From Cladocopium goreaui (Eukaryota > Sar > Dinophyceae > Suessiales > Symbiodiniaceae), in assembly GCA_947184155.2 (NCBI GenBank), contig CAMXCT020006445.1, positions 495,723 through 559,722 of the forward strand: a DNA stretch of 64,000 nucleotides, written 5' to 3'. A program made the position numbers and the translations under genes. Below are positions 1 to 11,479 of this stretch, in pieces (within the stretch, counting starts at the first letter, position 1; the number at the start of each line of letters is the position of its first letter). The notes under the pieces are model-generated. The model did no database searches, was not told the DNA's origin, and saw nothing but the letters and a program-made list of their open reading frames with translations.

Positions 1-58
1 ATTCTCCTCAAACTTGGATAGAAAAAAACACCCTTATTTTTGGAATCATCAACATCAT

Positions 59-150
59 TACCCTCTGGTAATTTCACACTTTGCCATAGTTTCAACGGTC
101 ATAGACAGTTTTCCAGTTCGCAGACTGCAAACGTTCGTTTACCAGAGGCT
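59..150. mobile_element. Family B copy, diverged
   Basis: TACCCTCTGGTAATTTCACA ... CAAACGTTCGTTTACCAGAGGC. Confidence 0.85.
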
Positions 151-158
151 AACCATGA

Positions 159-268
159 CTGGTTGGTGGTATACCTACCCCTCTGAAAAATATGAGTTCG
201 TCAGTTGGGATGATGACATTCCCAATATATGGAAAGTCATAAAATTCATGTTCCAAACCACCAACCAG
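159..268. mobile_element. Family A copy with right outer arm
   Basis: CTGGTTGGTGGTATACCTAC ... ACCACCAACCAG, followed by the arm CTATTAACCACTAGTCACTA to about 360. It lies 8 bp from the family B copy at 59..150. Confidence 0.95.
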
Positions 269-409
269 ATCACCATCATATTCCCATTGTTGTTGGTTTA
301 TAACCTATTAACCACTAGTCACTATTAACCATTATATAGCCATTATATATCCCACTATTATACCATCATCCACCAACCAGATGATGTATCAACATATCCC
401 TAGGGCATC

Positions 410-530
410 CTAGGGCCATCACGGGCCCTTGCATCCAGAGGCTCGGCATAGCGCAACGTGAGATGCTGGAGCTTTTCCGGCAGTTTCACCATGTCTAAGG
501 GCTGGCTGAAGCATTCCCCGAAGGTCAAAC
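410..530 (-). CDS. LRR exon (candidate)
   Basis: Minus-strand reading gives LTFGECFSQPLDMVKLPEKL followed by QHLTLRY, one and a half units of the dinoflagellate-type leucine-rich repeat LTFGxxFNQSLxxVxLPxxLQ. The repeat begins right after a good acceptor (GCGCCCAG|GT TTG ACC), and a GT donor is possible after ...GACATG. The block is GC-rich against AT-rich flanks. It is the most downstream LRR exon seen, so the gene probably continues off the left edge. Such repeats form protein-interaction surfaces; no specific partner can be inferred. Family call fairly sure, exact ends not. Confidence 0.6.
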
Positions 531-1010
531 CTGGGCGCGTCTTAAATTGGGCGACTCGGCGAAGGTGAAAAAAGGTGGAAACCACCAGGAAACCAAGAAT
601 TCGACAGAAGAAATCTGGGAAGTGAACCAATCAAAACAGGATTTGTAGTTGATAATCATCGATTAAAGTTAGCTTTTTTAATTTTCGGACTTCAGACTCC
701 TCTGAAACACATTTTTGTCGAACCATATCTCATCCATCCCATCTCAATCGGTATCCCTAATCTGGATAGCCAATCAATAGGCTTCAATGGCTCAACTGTG
801 GATCATAATGCCAGCTTCAAAATGACAAAGAATTACACCACATATGTTTAAGCCAACTAAAAATGAACCTTGGAAAGCTGTGGAATAACCTGACTTCATG
901 GTGTGAGGGGTAAACTCACTGACACCATGATCAACATTCATTGGATTTCCCGTAATAAACTGCAGTTTACAAAGCCTCCTTTGCAGGTACTATTTTTCTA
1001 CTTTATCAAA

Positions 1011-1114
1011 CCCATATGCAACCCATGGTGCTGGAATATTTACCTACATCAAAACCCCACTTTTATGGCCCAGTTTTGTAGGTAAATGTACCAGCACCAT
1101 GGGTTGCATATGGG
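1011..1114. mobile_element. Family C palindromic element, well preserved
   Basis: CCCATATGCAACCCATGGTG CTGGAATATTTACCTAC is mirrored by GTAGGTAAATGTACCAGCAC CATGGGTTGCATATGGG around a 30-bp loop. Confidence 0.93.
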
Positions 1115-1234
1115 ATTTGCACGTCGGCCATCTGTGCCATCGTTCTGGTTTGTCCACGGAGAGGTGTATAAAAGATCCATTTTTTTACATCAATGATCAT
1201 TAATTAACATGTCTTTGTTTTGATTAACCAGTTA

Positions 1235-1438
1235 TCAATGAGTCAGATCATCAATGTTGAAGATGTTCTGATTGGTTCTGATTGGTGTGTTTTCTTTCAC
1301 AGCGATAGAAAGTTGGTTTCTGACATCTCTGAATGTAGCATTGTTCTCATCTTTGGCATCTTGAAACGCCGCAATGACTGTTTGGACAAATGATGGCTTC
1401 ACTTGGCCAAAAAGGCTTAGGGTGGGCTTGGTTTCCAT
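1235..1438 (-). CDS. Possible exon, protein-like frame
   Basis: Open minus-strand frame with balanced composition (PTLSLFGQVKPSFVQTVIAA, then FQDAKDENNATFRDVRNQL). The first part loosely fits the LRR pattern of neighbouring exons (L-S-L-F-G then S-F-V-Q-T-V). No family is recognised with certainty and no splice sites were fixed. It could be a diverged LRR exon or a chance frame. Confidence 0.3.
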   Translation of the reverse strand: METKPTLSLFGQVKPSFVQTVIAAFQDAKDENNATFRDVRNQLSIAVKENTPIRTNQNIFNIDDLTH

Positions 1439-1829
1439 GATCTGCCTGAGCAGTTGTCAAAATCAGATTTTTCTTCGAATTCAATAAACCAAATCAGTCG
1501 GAAAGGACACCTGTTGTTTGCAGTTGGATTTGTTCAAAGTGCCATATAGTTCAGCCTGAAATTTCATGCTTGTGCGTCGAGTATGATCCAGGATACGTAG
1601 AAAGACAAGACGCAAATGCTCGGTCAAACTCTGAAGTTTGCCCAATAATCATCAAATTCATCAAGGCAGTCAATGTTTCTTGAATATCTCAAAAAGAAAC
1701 CTTAGGCCATGGTCAAATTTTGGACTTTTGATGTGGAGCTCAATCCTTCACAAAATTCAGAAACCTTAACATACCAACCCAAAGAGCGAAAAGGACAGCC
1801 TGAAAGGATAACCTTTTCATTTCTCATCG

Positions 1830-2015
1830 TTGAACCACGATGCTTTGAAGGCCCGACAGGTTCACCGCATCCAGCAGGCGATGAAAACTGTCACCTCGGT
1901 TCGGGAATCATCCCTGAAAAATGTGGCTCCGGGGACGTATCACAATGTCTTTGAAAAACATGTGAAATGCATGGTTTTTATGTATGAAACCAGTGAAAAA
2001 CCACGTGTTTATTGA
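1830..2015 (+). CDS. Possible exon or relic, plus strand
   Basis: Plus-strand frame of 61 codons with protein-like composition (DALKARQVHRIQQAMKTV, then SSLKNVAPGTYHNVFEKHV). It opposes the minus-strand orientation of the recognisable exons, so it may be a relic, an antisense frame or chance. No family recognised. Confidence 0.2.
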   Translation: MNHDALKARQVHRIQQAMKTVTSVRESSLKNVAPGTYHNVFEKHVKCMVFMYETSEKPRVY

Positions 2016-2559
2016 TGAAATGCATTATATGAAATTTATATAAACAATAACCATTTATGAATCATTAATATCTCTACATTTGCCAAGTAATATGGTGAAA
2101 TGCACGATTACTTGATGTTACTTGTTTATTCGAGAAAACACGACTAAACAAATGCACAGTTCTCTGGTTTCCAAGTCTTAATGTTTGAACCCGAACTCAC
2201 TCACACGAAACCCAAATCTTACTTTTTATCCAAATCGCTGGTTTTTAAGTAACTTTTTTTGGTGGTTAAAAAAAAGTTTTGAGGTGAAATCATCCAATAT
2301 ATTAAGTCACATTAAACCCACACATATTTCGGAGCCCACAATCTGCAATTCGGAGTAATTATAAACATCTGCAATCTGGTGAGAAATCATCAACCCCACC
2401 GGATGTTTGATGTTTAAATCATTGATCATTGCCAGTAATCATTTTCCGGAACTTTGGATGACTTTGGGATGTTTCGAATTGAATGTAATTTTTATTATTT
2501 TTTCATGATTTCCAAACTTGATGATTGGATTGTATACATTGGCTATCATCATTAATGTC

Positions 2560-2646
2560 CAGGTCCAGGTGCCAAAAATCAGGCACTGAAGGCCCGCTGG
2601 GAGCTGAGAGCCCTCCAAAGGTTGCGCGAAGGCATAGCCGAAGGTC
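2560..2646 (-). CDS. LRR exon
   Basis: The minus strand reads TFGYAFAQPLEGSQLPAGLQ then CLIFG: one complete LRR unit plus the start of the next. It directly follows a textbook acceptor, a pyrimidine run (TTTTTCCTCCCCCAG) ending at the exon. The donor end is not fixed. Neighbouring units lie at 3.5 and 0.5 kb in the same orientation. Confidence 0.65.
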
Positions 2647-3023
2647 CTGGGGGAGGAAAAACCTCGAACCAATGGGGTGCCTAAGGTGGTCTAATCATCC
2701 AAAAATGGCGAGTTAAAGATGAATAACTGTTTTTTTGTTTTTTTTTCGAAAAAAAATGGAGGTTTAAGGTGGTTGAAAAGCGTCAACAATTTACAGTAAA
2801 TAAATTGGATGTTTTTTAACATGGTTTACCCCATAAAACTGATGATCTCACCAATTCAAGAAACGGGATTTGGATCTGATCCACCAACTAGCCGGTTATA
2901 ACATGTTATAACCAACGACACTGGGGAGATCATCGGAAATATCACCATTACGGTACTGCTTGGTTTATGGGGATGTTTATGGGGATATAAGGAGATAGTG
3001 ATGGAATATACATATTATATCAC

Positions 3024-3024
<1 letters not shown>

Positions 3025-3058
<34 letters not shown>

Positions 3059-3062
3059 TATA
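3025..3062. repeat. (TA)n microsatellite
   Basis: Run of alternating TA about 38 bp long with one interruption. Similar short TA runs recur throughout the non-coding DNA (for example 4.1-4.24 kb). Confidence 0.9.
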
Positions 3063-3515
3063 TACATACACATAATGATATTGGGGTTTTTAAGCGACCA
3101 TACTGGGTATATATTATGGTATATTGTAGTGAGAGATGTAACCAACAATGGGGGATGCCCCAAAATAGCAATTTTAATTATCTAATCTGGACAACGATGA
3201 TCTACCATACAGACTTTGTGATACCCTACTTTCAGACCATCCGAAATCACCATCAACCATCATTAAATCATTCAAGTATATTCGATCATATGATACAATA
3301 TCGAAAGATGAAACCCATGAATACCCCCATTTGAGCCATGCCGGAAACGTGAGATTACCAGCCTATGTCGCATAACATTACGCCAGAACAAAATTTGACT
3401 TACTCCATATTTCGAAGATGAATACACTATATATTACAACCCCCCAAGTACGATATGTGTTGCTTTCCCCCATGAATACTATAGTTCTATCATGGTTCTA
3501 TGACCAAATCGCACC

Positions 3516-3592
3516 GATCGCGAGCTGCACCAACGCCAATCGCCAAGCATCAGAGTCTCCAAATTGCCGGGCAGGCTCCCGTCCCCTGCCAT
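3516..3592 (-). CDS. LRR exon (candidate)
   Basis: GC-rich island; the minus strand reads GSLPGNLETLMLGDWRWCS, matching the LPxxLQxLxxG part of the LRR unit. The unit is incomplete and the boundaries are uncertain. Placement between the LRR exons at 2.6 and 4.6 kb supports the call. Confidence 0.4.
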
Positions 3593-4592
3593 GGTTTTCT
3601 TAGGGACGATTTACCTTATTTTACACTTGAAAAAGGTGAACAACAACAGCAACAACAACACCATGTACCATGTTTCTTTTTTAATGACAAACTATAGCAA
3701 TTATTTTTCGCCATTTCTTGAACCATTGGATTTGAAGGTTTCAAGGTAGTCCAAGGGATCACATATTTGGCACACTGGTTTCCAGAAAATGGATGCAACT
3801 GGCCTAATATGTAATGATCCGTCTCAGGGCATTAAAAATGCTATATGTATAGGATGTAATTTACGATGTTGATATATGCATGCTTATGAATATTTTTTTA
3901 GCATGTATGAAATTTTCAATGACATAATGGGGGATGAAGGGAATATCTTATCAATTCATTGGGTTCACTATTGGTTCAACGGTTTGGATTCTGTGGATTC
4001 ATCTAATGTCATCCAAAATCACCACTCCAGGGCTGGTACCCGCTAGGTCCGCTAGGTGAGGTCAGATTTCCGTGTCAAATTAACACCCCACACATTACCC
4101 AATCATTGCCTCAATTGCGATCTCAGAACCCATATATATATATAACTACATAATTATAATTAATTATAATTATACATATATATATATGTATACATAATAT
4201 ATATTATATATATATTATATATATATATATTGTAAGCAAACACACGATACAATCTGCTTTTGTTCCGTTCGCACACCTGGGCTTGTCTGAAGATTGGATA
4301 CACCATTCCATCCGCTGGTTGTCAAACACACACACACACACCTTGGATCTGTATACAGAACATCCGAAGATCCAGCACAAGGGCCCTACCTAAAAACACA
4401 TGAACAAAATTATTTCGAGTGATCCCCACCATGGCATTTCAAGGCATCACTGATGGAAGATCAGAATATTTGGCATAACCAAAGAATGGAACATGGGGTA
4501 TAGAAATCTCCTAGAATCACATCTTCAATTGGGATCCAGTCCCCATAGCTGCGATCTCCACCCCTGACCCCAGTCCCCACGTCCCCGCGCAC

Positions 4593-4694
4593 CAAGACAT
4601 TGGTCGAAGCGATGCCCGAAGGTCAAATGTCGCAGAGAGCTCGGTAGTGTGACCTCTGAGAGGCTCTGGTTGAAGCACTCGCCGAAGGTCAAAC
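4593..4694 (-). CDS. LRR exon with two units
   Basis: Best-preserved LRR exon of the window. The minus strand reads LTFGECFNQSLSEVTLPSSL then RHLTFGHRFDQCL, so one full unit and half of a second. Upstream of the proposed acceptor (CCTGAG|GT TTG ACC) there is an in-frame stop, which fixes the exon start. A GT donor follows CTTG. With these ends the exon is 102 bp and enters and leaves in phase 1, as expected if repeat units spread by exon duplication. The LTFG-containing repeat is a known abundant type in Symbiodiniaceae proteins of mostly unknown function. Confidence 0.75.
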
Positions 4695-5177
4695 CTCAGG
4701 ACGCTTGGCTGGTAGGCAACGGAACGGGAACAAAGGAGCGCCCTTTTGGTTGGAAATGGTGCAAAAAAAATACTCCTGACAATGATATATATATATATAA
4801 TGCTATATTATAAAAATATAATATTATATATATATACTTATTGATTTATATTTATTTATGTTCTCTTATGATCTGATTGGCCTGCAACTAATAACTGACA
4901 ACGCTCTTGCAGCATAGTTACCGTGCTAAACACCTCTAAGCGAAACAAATCATCTGCAGGCTTGCTCCCTGACCACACAAAATGCCAGCGGGAGTAAAAT
5001 TATGTAAAATTGGTAGATAAGTAGATAAAGAAGCAAACTGTAGCAAAATGACATATCATGTTCCCCGCCACCAAGGCTTGGCTTGCGATCTAGTCAAATC
5101 GGAGCTAGGGATCCCGCCGTTCCTGGTAGGTAGTAGATCCGAACCGTTGCCCGAATTGAACTTAGATCAAATGGGGG

Positions 5178-5252
5178 ATTTCCTAGAATTTGGGACACCA
5201 AAATCATCCGAAACCGGAAAAATTGTGTTGGGGTACCCCTATTCTAAGAAAC
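5178..5252. repeat. Family E palindromic element, degenerate
   Basis: Starts ...ATTTCCTAGAATTTGGGAC and ends GGGGTACCCCTATTCTAAGAAAC, an imperfect inverted pair like the family E termini (GGTTTCCTAAAATAGGGGTACC). Confidence 0.5.
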
Positions 5253-5734
5253 AGCCATGGAAATGGGCAGTGTTCAAGACCCTCTGTCTTTCCATTCAAT
5301 TCTGGTCCGTTAAGAATGTGATTCCCAGATGGTACTGTAGTCGCTTAAGAATTCTGATATCAATATAATGAGTAGTCGGCTATAGCCCCCGAACTGATCA
5401 ACCATCAGTTGAACGCTGTCAAATAATTTTGGAGTCCAAACACCCGCAAGGGTGACTTGCGGTCACTCTTGATATATGAAAAGGCAAAGCCAAGCCTAGC
5501 CATAGCCCAGCGGTTTCCATTCTGAAATTCACGTGGCACTTTGTTCAAAATTGCATCAGCTCGTATTTGCATCAGGGTAAAAATTGGCTCTTGTTGTTGG
5601 CTTCAACCCATCCTCAATGATATGTATATATATATAAATATAATCATGCAAACCACATAAGCCACTAGTCAGCTTTTTTCATTCGCCTGTTTTTTCCCAT
5701 CACCAGTGAATCACCAGTTCGTCCCCATCCATCC

Positions 5735-5807
5735 GAGCAACTCGACAAGTGTCCGGGAAAGTTCACCCTCTTCAAAGACTGATTGAACTTATATCCAAAT
5801 GTCAAGC
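5735..5807 (-). CDS. LRR exon
   Basis: The minus strand reads LTFGYKFNQSLKRVNFPGHL, a complete LRR unit with the diagnostic FNQSL core. Acceptor CTTCGAG|GC TTG ACA has the same phase as the exons at 4.6 and 0.5 kb. Downstream end not fixed. Confidence 0.7.
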
Positions 5808-5936
5808 CTCGAAGGGAGGCTTAAAGGAATGAACAGCCATGGGATTTGAAGGAGTGTCTCACTGAATTCTATATTTGTATATATATATACGTAAAATTAT
5901 GTAAATATATATATATATAACTTATACAATACATAT

Positions 5937-6039
5937 CTGGTTGGTGGTTTCAACTCCTCTAAAAAAAAATAGTCAGTTGGGATTATTATTCCATACCGGT
6001 ATATTGTGGAAAAAAAACATGTTCCAAACCACCAACCAG
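5937..6039. mobile_element. Family A palindromic MITE-like copy
   Basis: Terminal inverted repeats CTGGTTGGTGGT and ACCACCAACCAG are flanked on both sides by ATAT. Internal CCTCTAAAAAAAAATAGTCAGTTGGG matches the family core, slightly shortened. Confidence 0.85.
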
Positions 6040-6184
6040 ATATATGTTTGGGCTAAGACTCAGATGTGAAAAAAGTTGCCTGGGACTGGTAACCTGCATT
6101 CCCCAGGTAGATTCATAACCCATCTGGTTGGTGGTTCATAGTGGTTAATAGTGATTAATACCTGATCTAATGAATAATATATAT

Positions 6185-6304
6185 CTGGTTGGTGGTTGAG
6201 CCTACCCCTCTGAAAAATGATGGACGAATCGTCAGTTGGGATGACATGACATTCCCAACTGAATGGAAAGTCATAAAATTCCATGGTTCCAAACCACCAA
6301 CCAG
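6185..6304. mobile_element. Family A palindromic MITE-like copy
   Basis: Full termini CTGGTTGGTGGT/ACCACCAACCAG with a typical core (CCCCTCTGAAAAATGATGGA, TCAGTTGGGATGACATGACA). Preceded at 6124 by a solo left terminus and the arm GGTTAATAGTGATTAATACC, suggesting a nested or duplicated insertion. Confidence 0.9.
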
Positions 6305-6589
6305 CCATACTAATCAGCAAGGATTTGTGTCTCAGCCGAGCGACGAAAGTGACGAAAGTGCTGGGATTGGGAGTCGCTGCACTGTTGGCTAGGACCAGGA
6401 TTAATTAACCTTATATATTATTATATTAATACAATATTGATATATTATATTATATATATATTATTATCAGAGAAGCAAATCATCAGGGCTCTGGAAGTAG
6501 CAGGGCTACAGGTGGTGAAATACACATTCTTCAGATATTGTATATCAATGGCTTCATTCCACCAAAATTATATTATAATTATATTATAT

Positions 6590-6694
6590 GGGTATGGGTC
6601 AATACCTATAAATACCATTTTTAGGGGGATGAACATCCATTTACCAGCTATTTTGATGTGAACTACAGGGGTACAAGGTTTTGACACACTGCCA
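6590..6694. mobile_element. Family F element
   Basis: GGTATGGGTCAATACC ... GATGAACATCCATTTACCAG ... CAAGGTTTTGACACACTGCC. A near-identical copy lies in the opposite orientation at 46.2 kb. Confidence 0.75.
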
Positions 6695-6710
6695 TATTAT
6701 ATTATAATTA

Positions 6711-6826
6711 TTACCCTCTGGTTATTTAACATAGCCATGGAAAATCCCTCATAAATGGAGGTTTTAATGGGAAAATCATCTATAAATGGGCCATTGTCCA
6801 TGGCTATGTTAAATAACCAGAGGGTA
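6711..6826. mobile_element. Family B MITE-like copy (AACATAGCCATGG subtype)
   Basis: TACCCTCTGGTTATTTAACA at the left end is mirrored by TGTTAAATAACCAGAGGGTA at the right end, a 20-bp perfect inverted repeat bounded by TA. Confidence 0.95.
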
Positions 6827-6977
6827 TATTGATAATGGAGGCAATGTGAATGTAAAACCATGCGACCCATGGACTAGTCGACTAGCTGAGGATTCAAGGG
6901 CTTCAAGGCACCATAAGAGATTCGACAATGATGTAAACCTGGTGAAATCCGTCCCGGTGAAAGCTGAAAATCACCAT

Positions 6978-7160
6978 TACCCTCTGGTAAACCTACAAAA
7001 AACCTATAGAAAATTAGAAAAATCACAATTTTTAATGGGAAACCTCACTATTTCTATGGCCATTTTCAATACCTTTTTGTATGTTTAGCAGAGAGTATAA
7101 GCTGGTTTATCAGGGTTTATCCCATTAAAATCGCATGAAAATCTCATTAAATAGCTATGT
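6978..7160. mobile_element. Compound family B element
   Basis: A family B copy (left end TACCCTCTGGTAAACCTACA, to about 7098) is followed by GTATAAGCTGGTTTATCAGG ... AAATAGCTATGTT. The whole arrangement recurs as the reverse complement at 15730..15907, so it appears to have moved as a unit. Confidence 0.75.
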
Positions 7161-7239
7161 TCCAAACCAACAACCAGGGTAAAATCAGTCCTAGTGAGTC
7201 TTTCAGACCCCGAATCAAAATCATCAAATCATATCAAAT

Positions 7240-7330
7240 CTCTCCGACAGCTGAGAAGCTTTGCAGGCCATCAGGAAGCTTCACGTCATCCAAGCTGTGA
7301 TCAAATGTATGGCCAAAGGTCAAATTTTGC
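7240..7330 (-). CDS. LRR exon
   Basis: The minus strand reads NLTFGHTFDHSLDDVKLPDG then LQSFS, a full LRR unit. The acceptor (ATTCCCAG|G CAA AAT TTG) enters in the same phase as the exons at 11.5 and 13.7 kb. The frame meets a stop soon after LQSFSAVGEI, so a donor must lie before it. Confidence 0.7.
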
Positions 7331-7934
7331 CTGGGAATCCAGGTGCATGAAAATAGCTTTCCCCATGGTTTCCCCGTTCCATATCACGGGATGAAAAAAT
7401 CGGGCATGGTATGGCTGTGTTTTGGTGAGTAACTTGGAAATGTTTTTGGCGCACTGCTTCACTGGCACAAGACATCTAGATCGATCAGTTGCACAAAACC
7501 AACAACCAAGTTACAACTGACCATTAATTTTTACATCAACAATATAATATCAACATGTATGTAGATGTTGATTGGGTGATTAGATCACACCATGACCGAA
7601 CAAAGCAAAAACATCCATTGACCGAACTTGCTGCGATGCAGCGTTTTCTGCCAGATGTGGATTCGCCATTGATGGCTGATTTCCCACCTTTTTGCCGGTG
7701 AAAACTGAAAAATTGAGCAGCTTGTTTAGGATTCCCCACAGATTTAGGCAATGTTTGAAGATATTGGATACAACTATCCCATAGTATCATTCAACAAAGG
7801 TTGAGCAGCCACTGCTCAATTAACCATTCACCAGTTAATTAAACCCTAAGCTTGCAGCTGCCTGGAAGATAGGCAACCAGTATAATTGTCCCTTTATAGT
7901 TTTAGGGTTGACTATCTATCTGACGGCTAAGGGA

Positions 7935-8035
7935 GATGCGGGAACCATTCACTCTGGTCAATTTGCCCCTTCAGGCCATGTGGCAAGGTTCTCGGAAGAT
8001 CTACTCCAACAAGGCTCTGTGAGAACGCCTGTCTC
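7935..8035 (-). CDS. LRR exon (candidate)
   Basis: The minus strand reads QAFSQSLVGVDLPRTLPHGL, matching the FNQSLxxVxLPxxLxxGL segment. The opposite strand gives an accidental WD40-like frame (GTIHSGQFAPSG). The minus reading is preferred because it matches all neighbouring exons. Confidence 0.5.
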
Positions 8036-8596
8036 GACAATTTTCACCGGGCAAAACAAATACCTTGGCCTTCAAAGTAAGAAACAGGTAAATGATGATG
8101 TTTCAAAACCCACAACAAAAAAACAACATGTGTATATGTCACAACTGACGATGGTCGTTGGACGACAATCGTACCTTGGATGTTTGTTGCAGGTTGTTGA
8201 GCCCCAATTTTGAACTGGACCAAGTTGACCATTTGAGGCGTTTTGTTTGGGCTGCAGTTGGGGTTGTTAATGGGTATAACCATGGTACCAATCCCCATCA
8301 CTTGGTGTCTTGCCTCTATAATGATGGTTATAAAAACATTATAAAACCCTACAATTCCTTCAACTTCTTAGTCTTTTGGGTTCCTTCAACAATCCTCCAA
8401 TAATCCACATAAGTTGGCTATCTATAACAACCATATTTATGGTTATACTGTAGCTCCCCTTATAAATGGACATCCTCAAGTAGAGGATTGGAGGCGACCA
8501 GCAGCATTTTTTATTGGCCCCCGCATGGATTCATTAGTTGGTTTACAGCTAGCTTAAATATTGTATATAGTATACATAAATAAAAACATATTAATA

Positions 8597-8808
8597 TGTA
8601 TGTGTGTGTATGTATGTATGTATGTCTGTCTGTCTGTCTGTCTGTAGGTATGTATGTAGGTAAGTAGGTATGTACGCATGCATGTATGTAGGTAGGTATG
8701 TATGTATGTTTGTATGTATGCATGCATGTATGTATGTCTGGATGTAGGTAGGTAGGTATGTATGTATGTATGTAGGTAGGTAGGTATGCATGCATGCATG
8801 TATGTAAT
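8597..8808. repeat. (GTAT)n-type tetranucleotide microsatellite
   Basis: About 210 bp of GTAT/GTCT/GTAG/GCAT tetramers. Several open frames in it are translations of the repeat (PTYIHTYLPT on the minus strand) and are not genes. Confidence 0.95.
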
Positions 8809-9106
8809 AACTATTGCACACACACACATATATATATGTAAACCTTCCTATATACTTAATGTTTTTGTTTAACAAATCTAAGTGCAGGGCGCCGCCTTGG
8901 TTCCATGACATGCGCAATCCCAGGTACCCTCCAATCTTGTTTGGTTTCGATTGCGTGGTATTTTTTGACCTGCCAGGTGAGGGTCTCTTCCTCGTTCTCC
9001 TCCTTCCTCGTCTCCGGATGCAGTGGGTCACGCCTGGGCCCAAACACCATATGGCCAGCGCAGGATGCTGTGGAGCGTGCCTGGATCCGAACGCAAGCCA
9101 GAGAGA

Positions 9107-9246
9107 ATGCCAGATACAATGCCAAACATAATGTCAGAATATGTCAGAAAGAACGCCAGATAGACTGCCAGAATAGATGCCAGAATAGATGTCAGAAAGA
9201 ATGTCAGAGTATATGCCAGAAAGAATGTCAGATAGAATTTCAGAAT
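9107..9246. repeat. 12-bp tandem array
   Basis: About 11 degenerate copies of ATGCCAGAATAG / ATGTCAGAAAGA. Because 12 is a multiple of three it stays open and yields CQKE/CQNR tetrapeptides on the plus strand. I do not call that a gene. Confidence 0.85.
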
Positions 9247-9404
9247 ATATATATATATATGCAATATATACTTCTAAATGGTAAGTCAGAAACTAAGTCA
9301 GAATAGTGTGTCAGGGTGGGGATCACTCAAAGTAAAGTAATTTTAAGGGGGAAAGGGATTACGATATAGAGATTGTTCTGCAGCCACAATGCCACTGGAT
9401 CTGG

Positions 9405-9500
9405 CAGGATCGTGCCGAGTAGCATATCCAAATGTCAAGCTCAAAAGGTTGGGAAACGTCACCGACTTCCTAAGCGCTTCAGCAAATTTAGGAGGTCAAT
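9405..9500 (-). CDS. LRR exon
   Basis: The minus strand reads SVTFPNLLSLTFGYATRHDP, the end of one LRR unit and the LTFGY start of the next, preceded in frame by KFAEALRK. It sits in a GC-rich island with LRR exons on both sides. Confidence 0.6.
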
Positions 9501-9859
9501 GGGAAAAGCCGTGGATTTTCCCGCCCAAACATGGGGGTTTTTCCCCAATCCCTTGACAATAAACCTCAATAGCAAAGGAGTTTCAACTTGGAATGAACGA
9601 GAAAGAATCAGCCAGAGTGCAGCTATACAAGATATATCCGATACAATCATGTATATTACATATGTATAAATCTATGTATACTATACATACTCATAACATG
9701 TATATACATAACAATATAAAACTATAAATAAATTTCATTATATATACACATAACATTATACATATGTACCATTTGATTCATACATGAACTTTATTTTCCT
9801 AGGATGACACGACGTTTTTTTTAAATCTTCCGCTGAAATCCTGCTCAAATCACTGGACC

Positions 9860-9915
9860 GAGATGCAAATCGTGGTCGAACTCGTAGCCCAAGGTCAAAC
9901 TCTCCTGCGCCGGCA
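9860..9915 (-). CDS. LRR exon (candidate)
   Basis: The minus strand reads RLPAQESLTLGYEFDHDLHL, the LPxxLxxLTxGxxFxxxL portion of the repeat. Boundaries are not determined. Confidence 0.5.
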
Positions 9916-10935
9916 ATCTGTGGGGAGATTGCATTCGGGACGTATCAATATCTATGATATGTATATTTATATATAGATATACATAATTATATATATATGT
10001 ACAGTGCATCATATCATAAATCATGAGATGTGGGGTGTAGTCTATTTTCACACATACTCTTTCATGGCTTCGTCTAGAAGTTAAGGGTTTCCATCCAAAT
10101 TTCTTTGACCAACTTTTACTCTACAAACGGATTGACACTGATACAGAAACCACTGGGATTTCATGGAATTTGAGCAACCCAAATGTCGACACAGCCCACA
10201 CAATTGTCATCTGCTTGCTGGTTTCAGCCTCTTTCTTGGTGGACATCAAAGAAAGCGGGCATTGAAGCCGCACACAGTATCGAACCAACAGTAAAACAAC
10301 ATTCCACTGAAAGAAAGAATACTTTAATGTTGTTGATACCACAGTGAAATTGCACTTGAGCCCCTATACTGGAAGCGTGCTTGCTGAGACACTAGAACGG
10401 ATGACTCACATGGGTATGCATACAGGAATGCAGAATTGATTCATTCACACATGTAGAATTTAAACACTATTTCAAGAGAACGGTGTGTTCAGAGAGTTTC
10501 TTTCAAAAACAGGTTAGAAGTACCCAAAAACTGCCAAGGTTTCACACCATGCCCAAAATATGCCATTCTGGTTGGGGCACACAATCTTAAGACATTCTCA
10601 CGCCAAATGGGATGTCTTCTTTCTACTTTGAGAGGGAGCTATAACCAAGAAAGGAAAATTGGGGGGCTTCAATCTACCGGCAAGCAAAATAGAAGAGGGC
10701 TTCAATCTACCTACTAAAGAAATGGGAATGTGGGCATGTCACTGGAAATTGGCAGGAATACAACCATCTCAACAAGGAATCTACCAATCAAATATTCTCA
10801 TCATTCGGTAGCCAGCACCAATGAAAATCATATCTCCCCACAAGATGAAGGGTATCCAGCCCGCCTTATTTCTTTCCCAGGGGTACAGCCCAGTGAATAC
10901 TATATAATTATATAACATCAGTACTATGGTATATG

Positions 10936-11004
10936 TGCTATGTCATGCTATGTCATGCTATGTCATGCTATGTCATGCTATGTCATGCTATGTCATGCTA
11001 TGTC
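10936..11004. repeat. 10-bp tandem array TGCTATGTCA
   Basis: Nearly seven perfect head-to-tail copies of TGCTATGTCA. The absence of mismatches suggests recent expansion. Confidence 0.95.
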
Positions 11005-11168
11005 TATGTATGATATGATACATTATGATACAGAACACGGATGGCTAACTACGAAACAAACACATGGTACACTTATGGATGGCGGCCGGTGACCAGTTGC
11101 TGGCCCTGGATTCAGGTCAGCCCTGGATTCGCCTCGAGCCGATTCTATGCCCTGAGAACACTCTCATT

Positions 11169-11273
11169 TACCACCTGGTTATTTAAGATAGCCATGGAAA
11201 ATCACCATTTTTGATAGGTAAGCCATCTATAAATGGGCCATTTTCCATGGCTATGTTAAATAACCAGAGGGTA
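11169..11273. mobile_element. Family B copy (AACATAGCCATGG subtype)
   Basis: TACCACCTGGTTATTTAAGA ... TGTTAAATAACCAGAGGGTA; nearly full-length palindrome with TA ends. Confidence 0.9.
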
Positions 11274-11479
11274 AATCAGATGTGCAGTTTCCAAGTGTGG
11301 ATTAGTTATGGTCTTTTGTGGAAAAATTGAACAATTTGCCATACTTGGCTAGATCATTTCTATATTATATGAAACCAGGTAATTCGTAAAATCGTGTAAG
11401 ACACAAGTAATATAGAACCAAAAAACCATGAAACAACAAAACTTTTGTGTTCCTATCATCCATCGTTGAAGCGCCGATG

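Noticed and set aside
7908-8213. Plus-strand WD40-like frame (GTIHSGQFAPSG)
   Set aside because: One weak motif only; the minus strand of the same island matches the LRR pattern of the neighbouring exons.
8511-9043. Frames up to 150 codons across 8.5-9.0 kb
   Set aside because: Mostly microsatellite translation (HTYLPTYIHT).
8905-9306. 133-codon plus-strand frame with CQKE/CQNR repeats
   Set aside because: Produced by a 12-bp tandem array whose period keeps the frame open; no independent coding sign.
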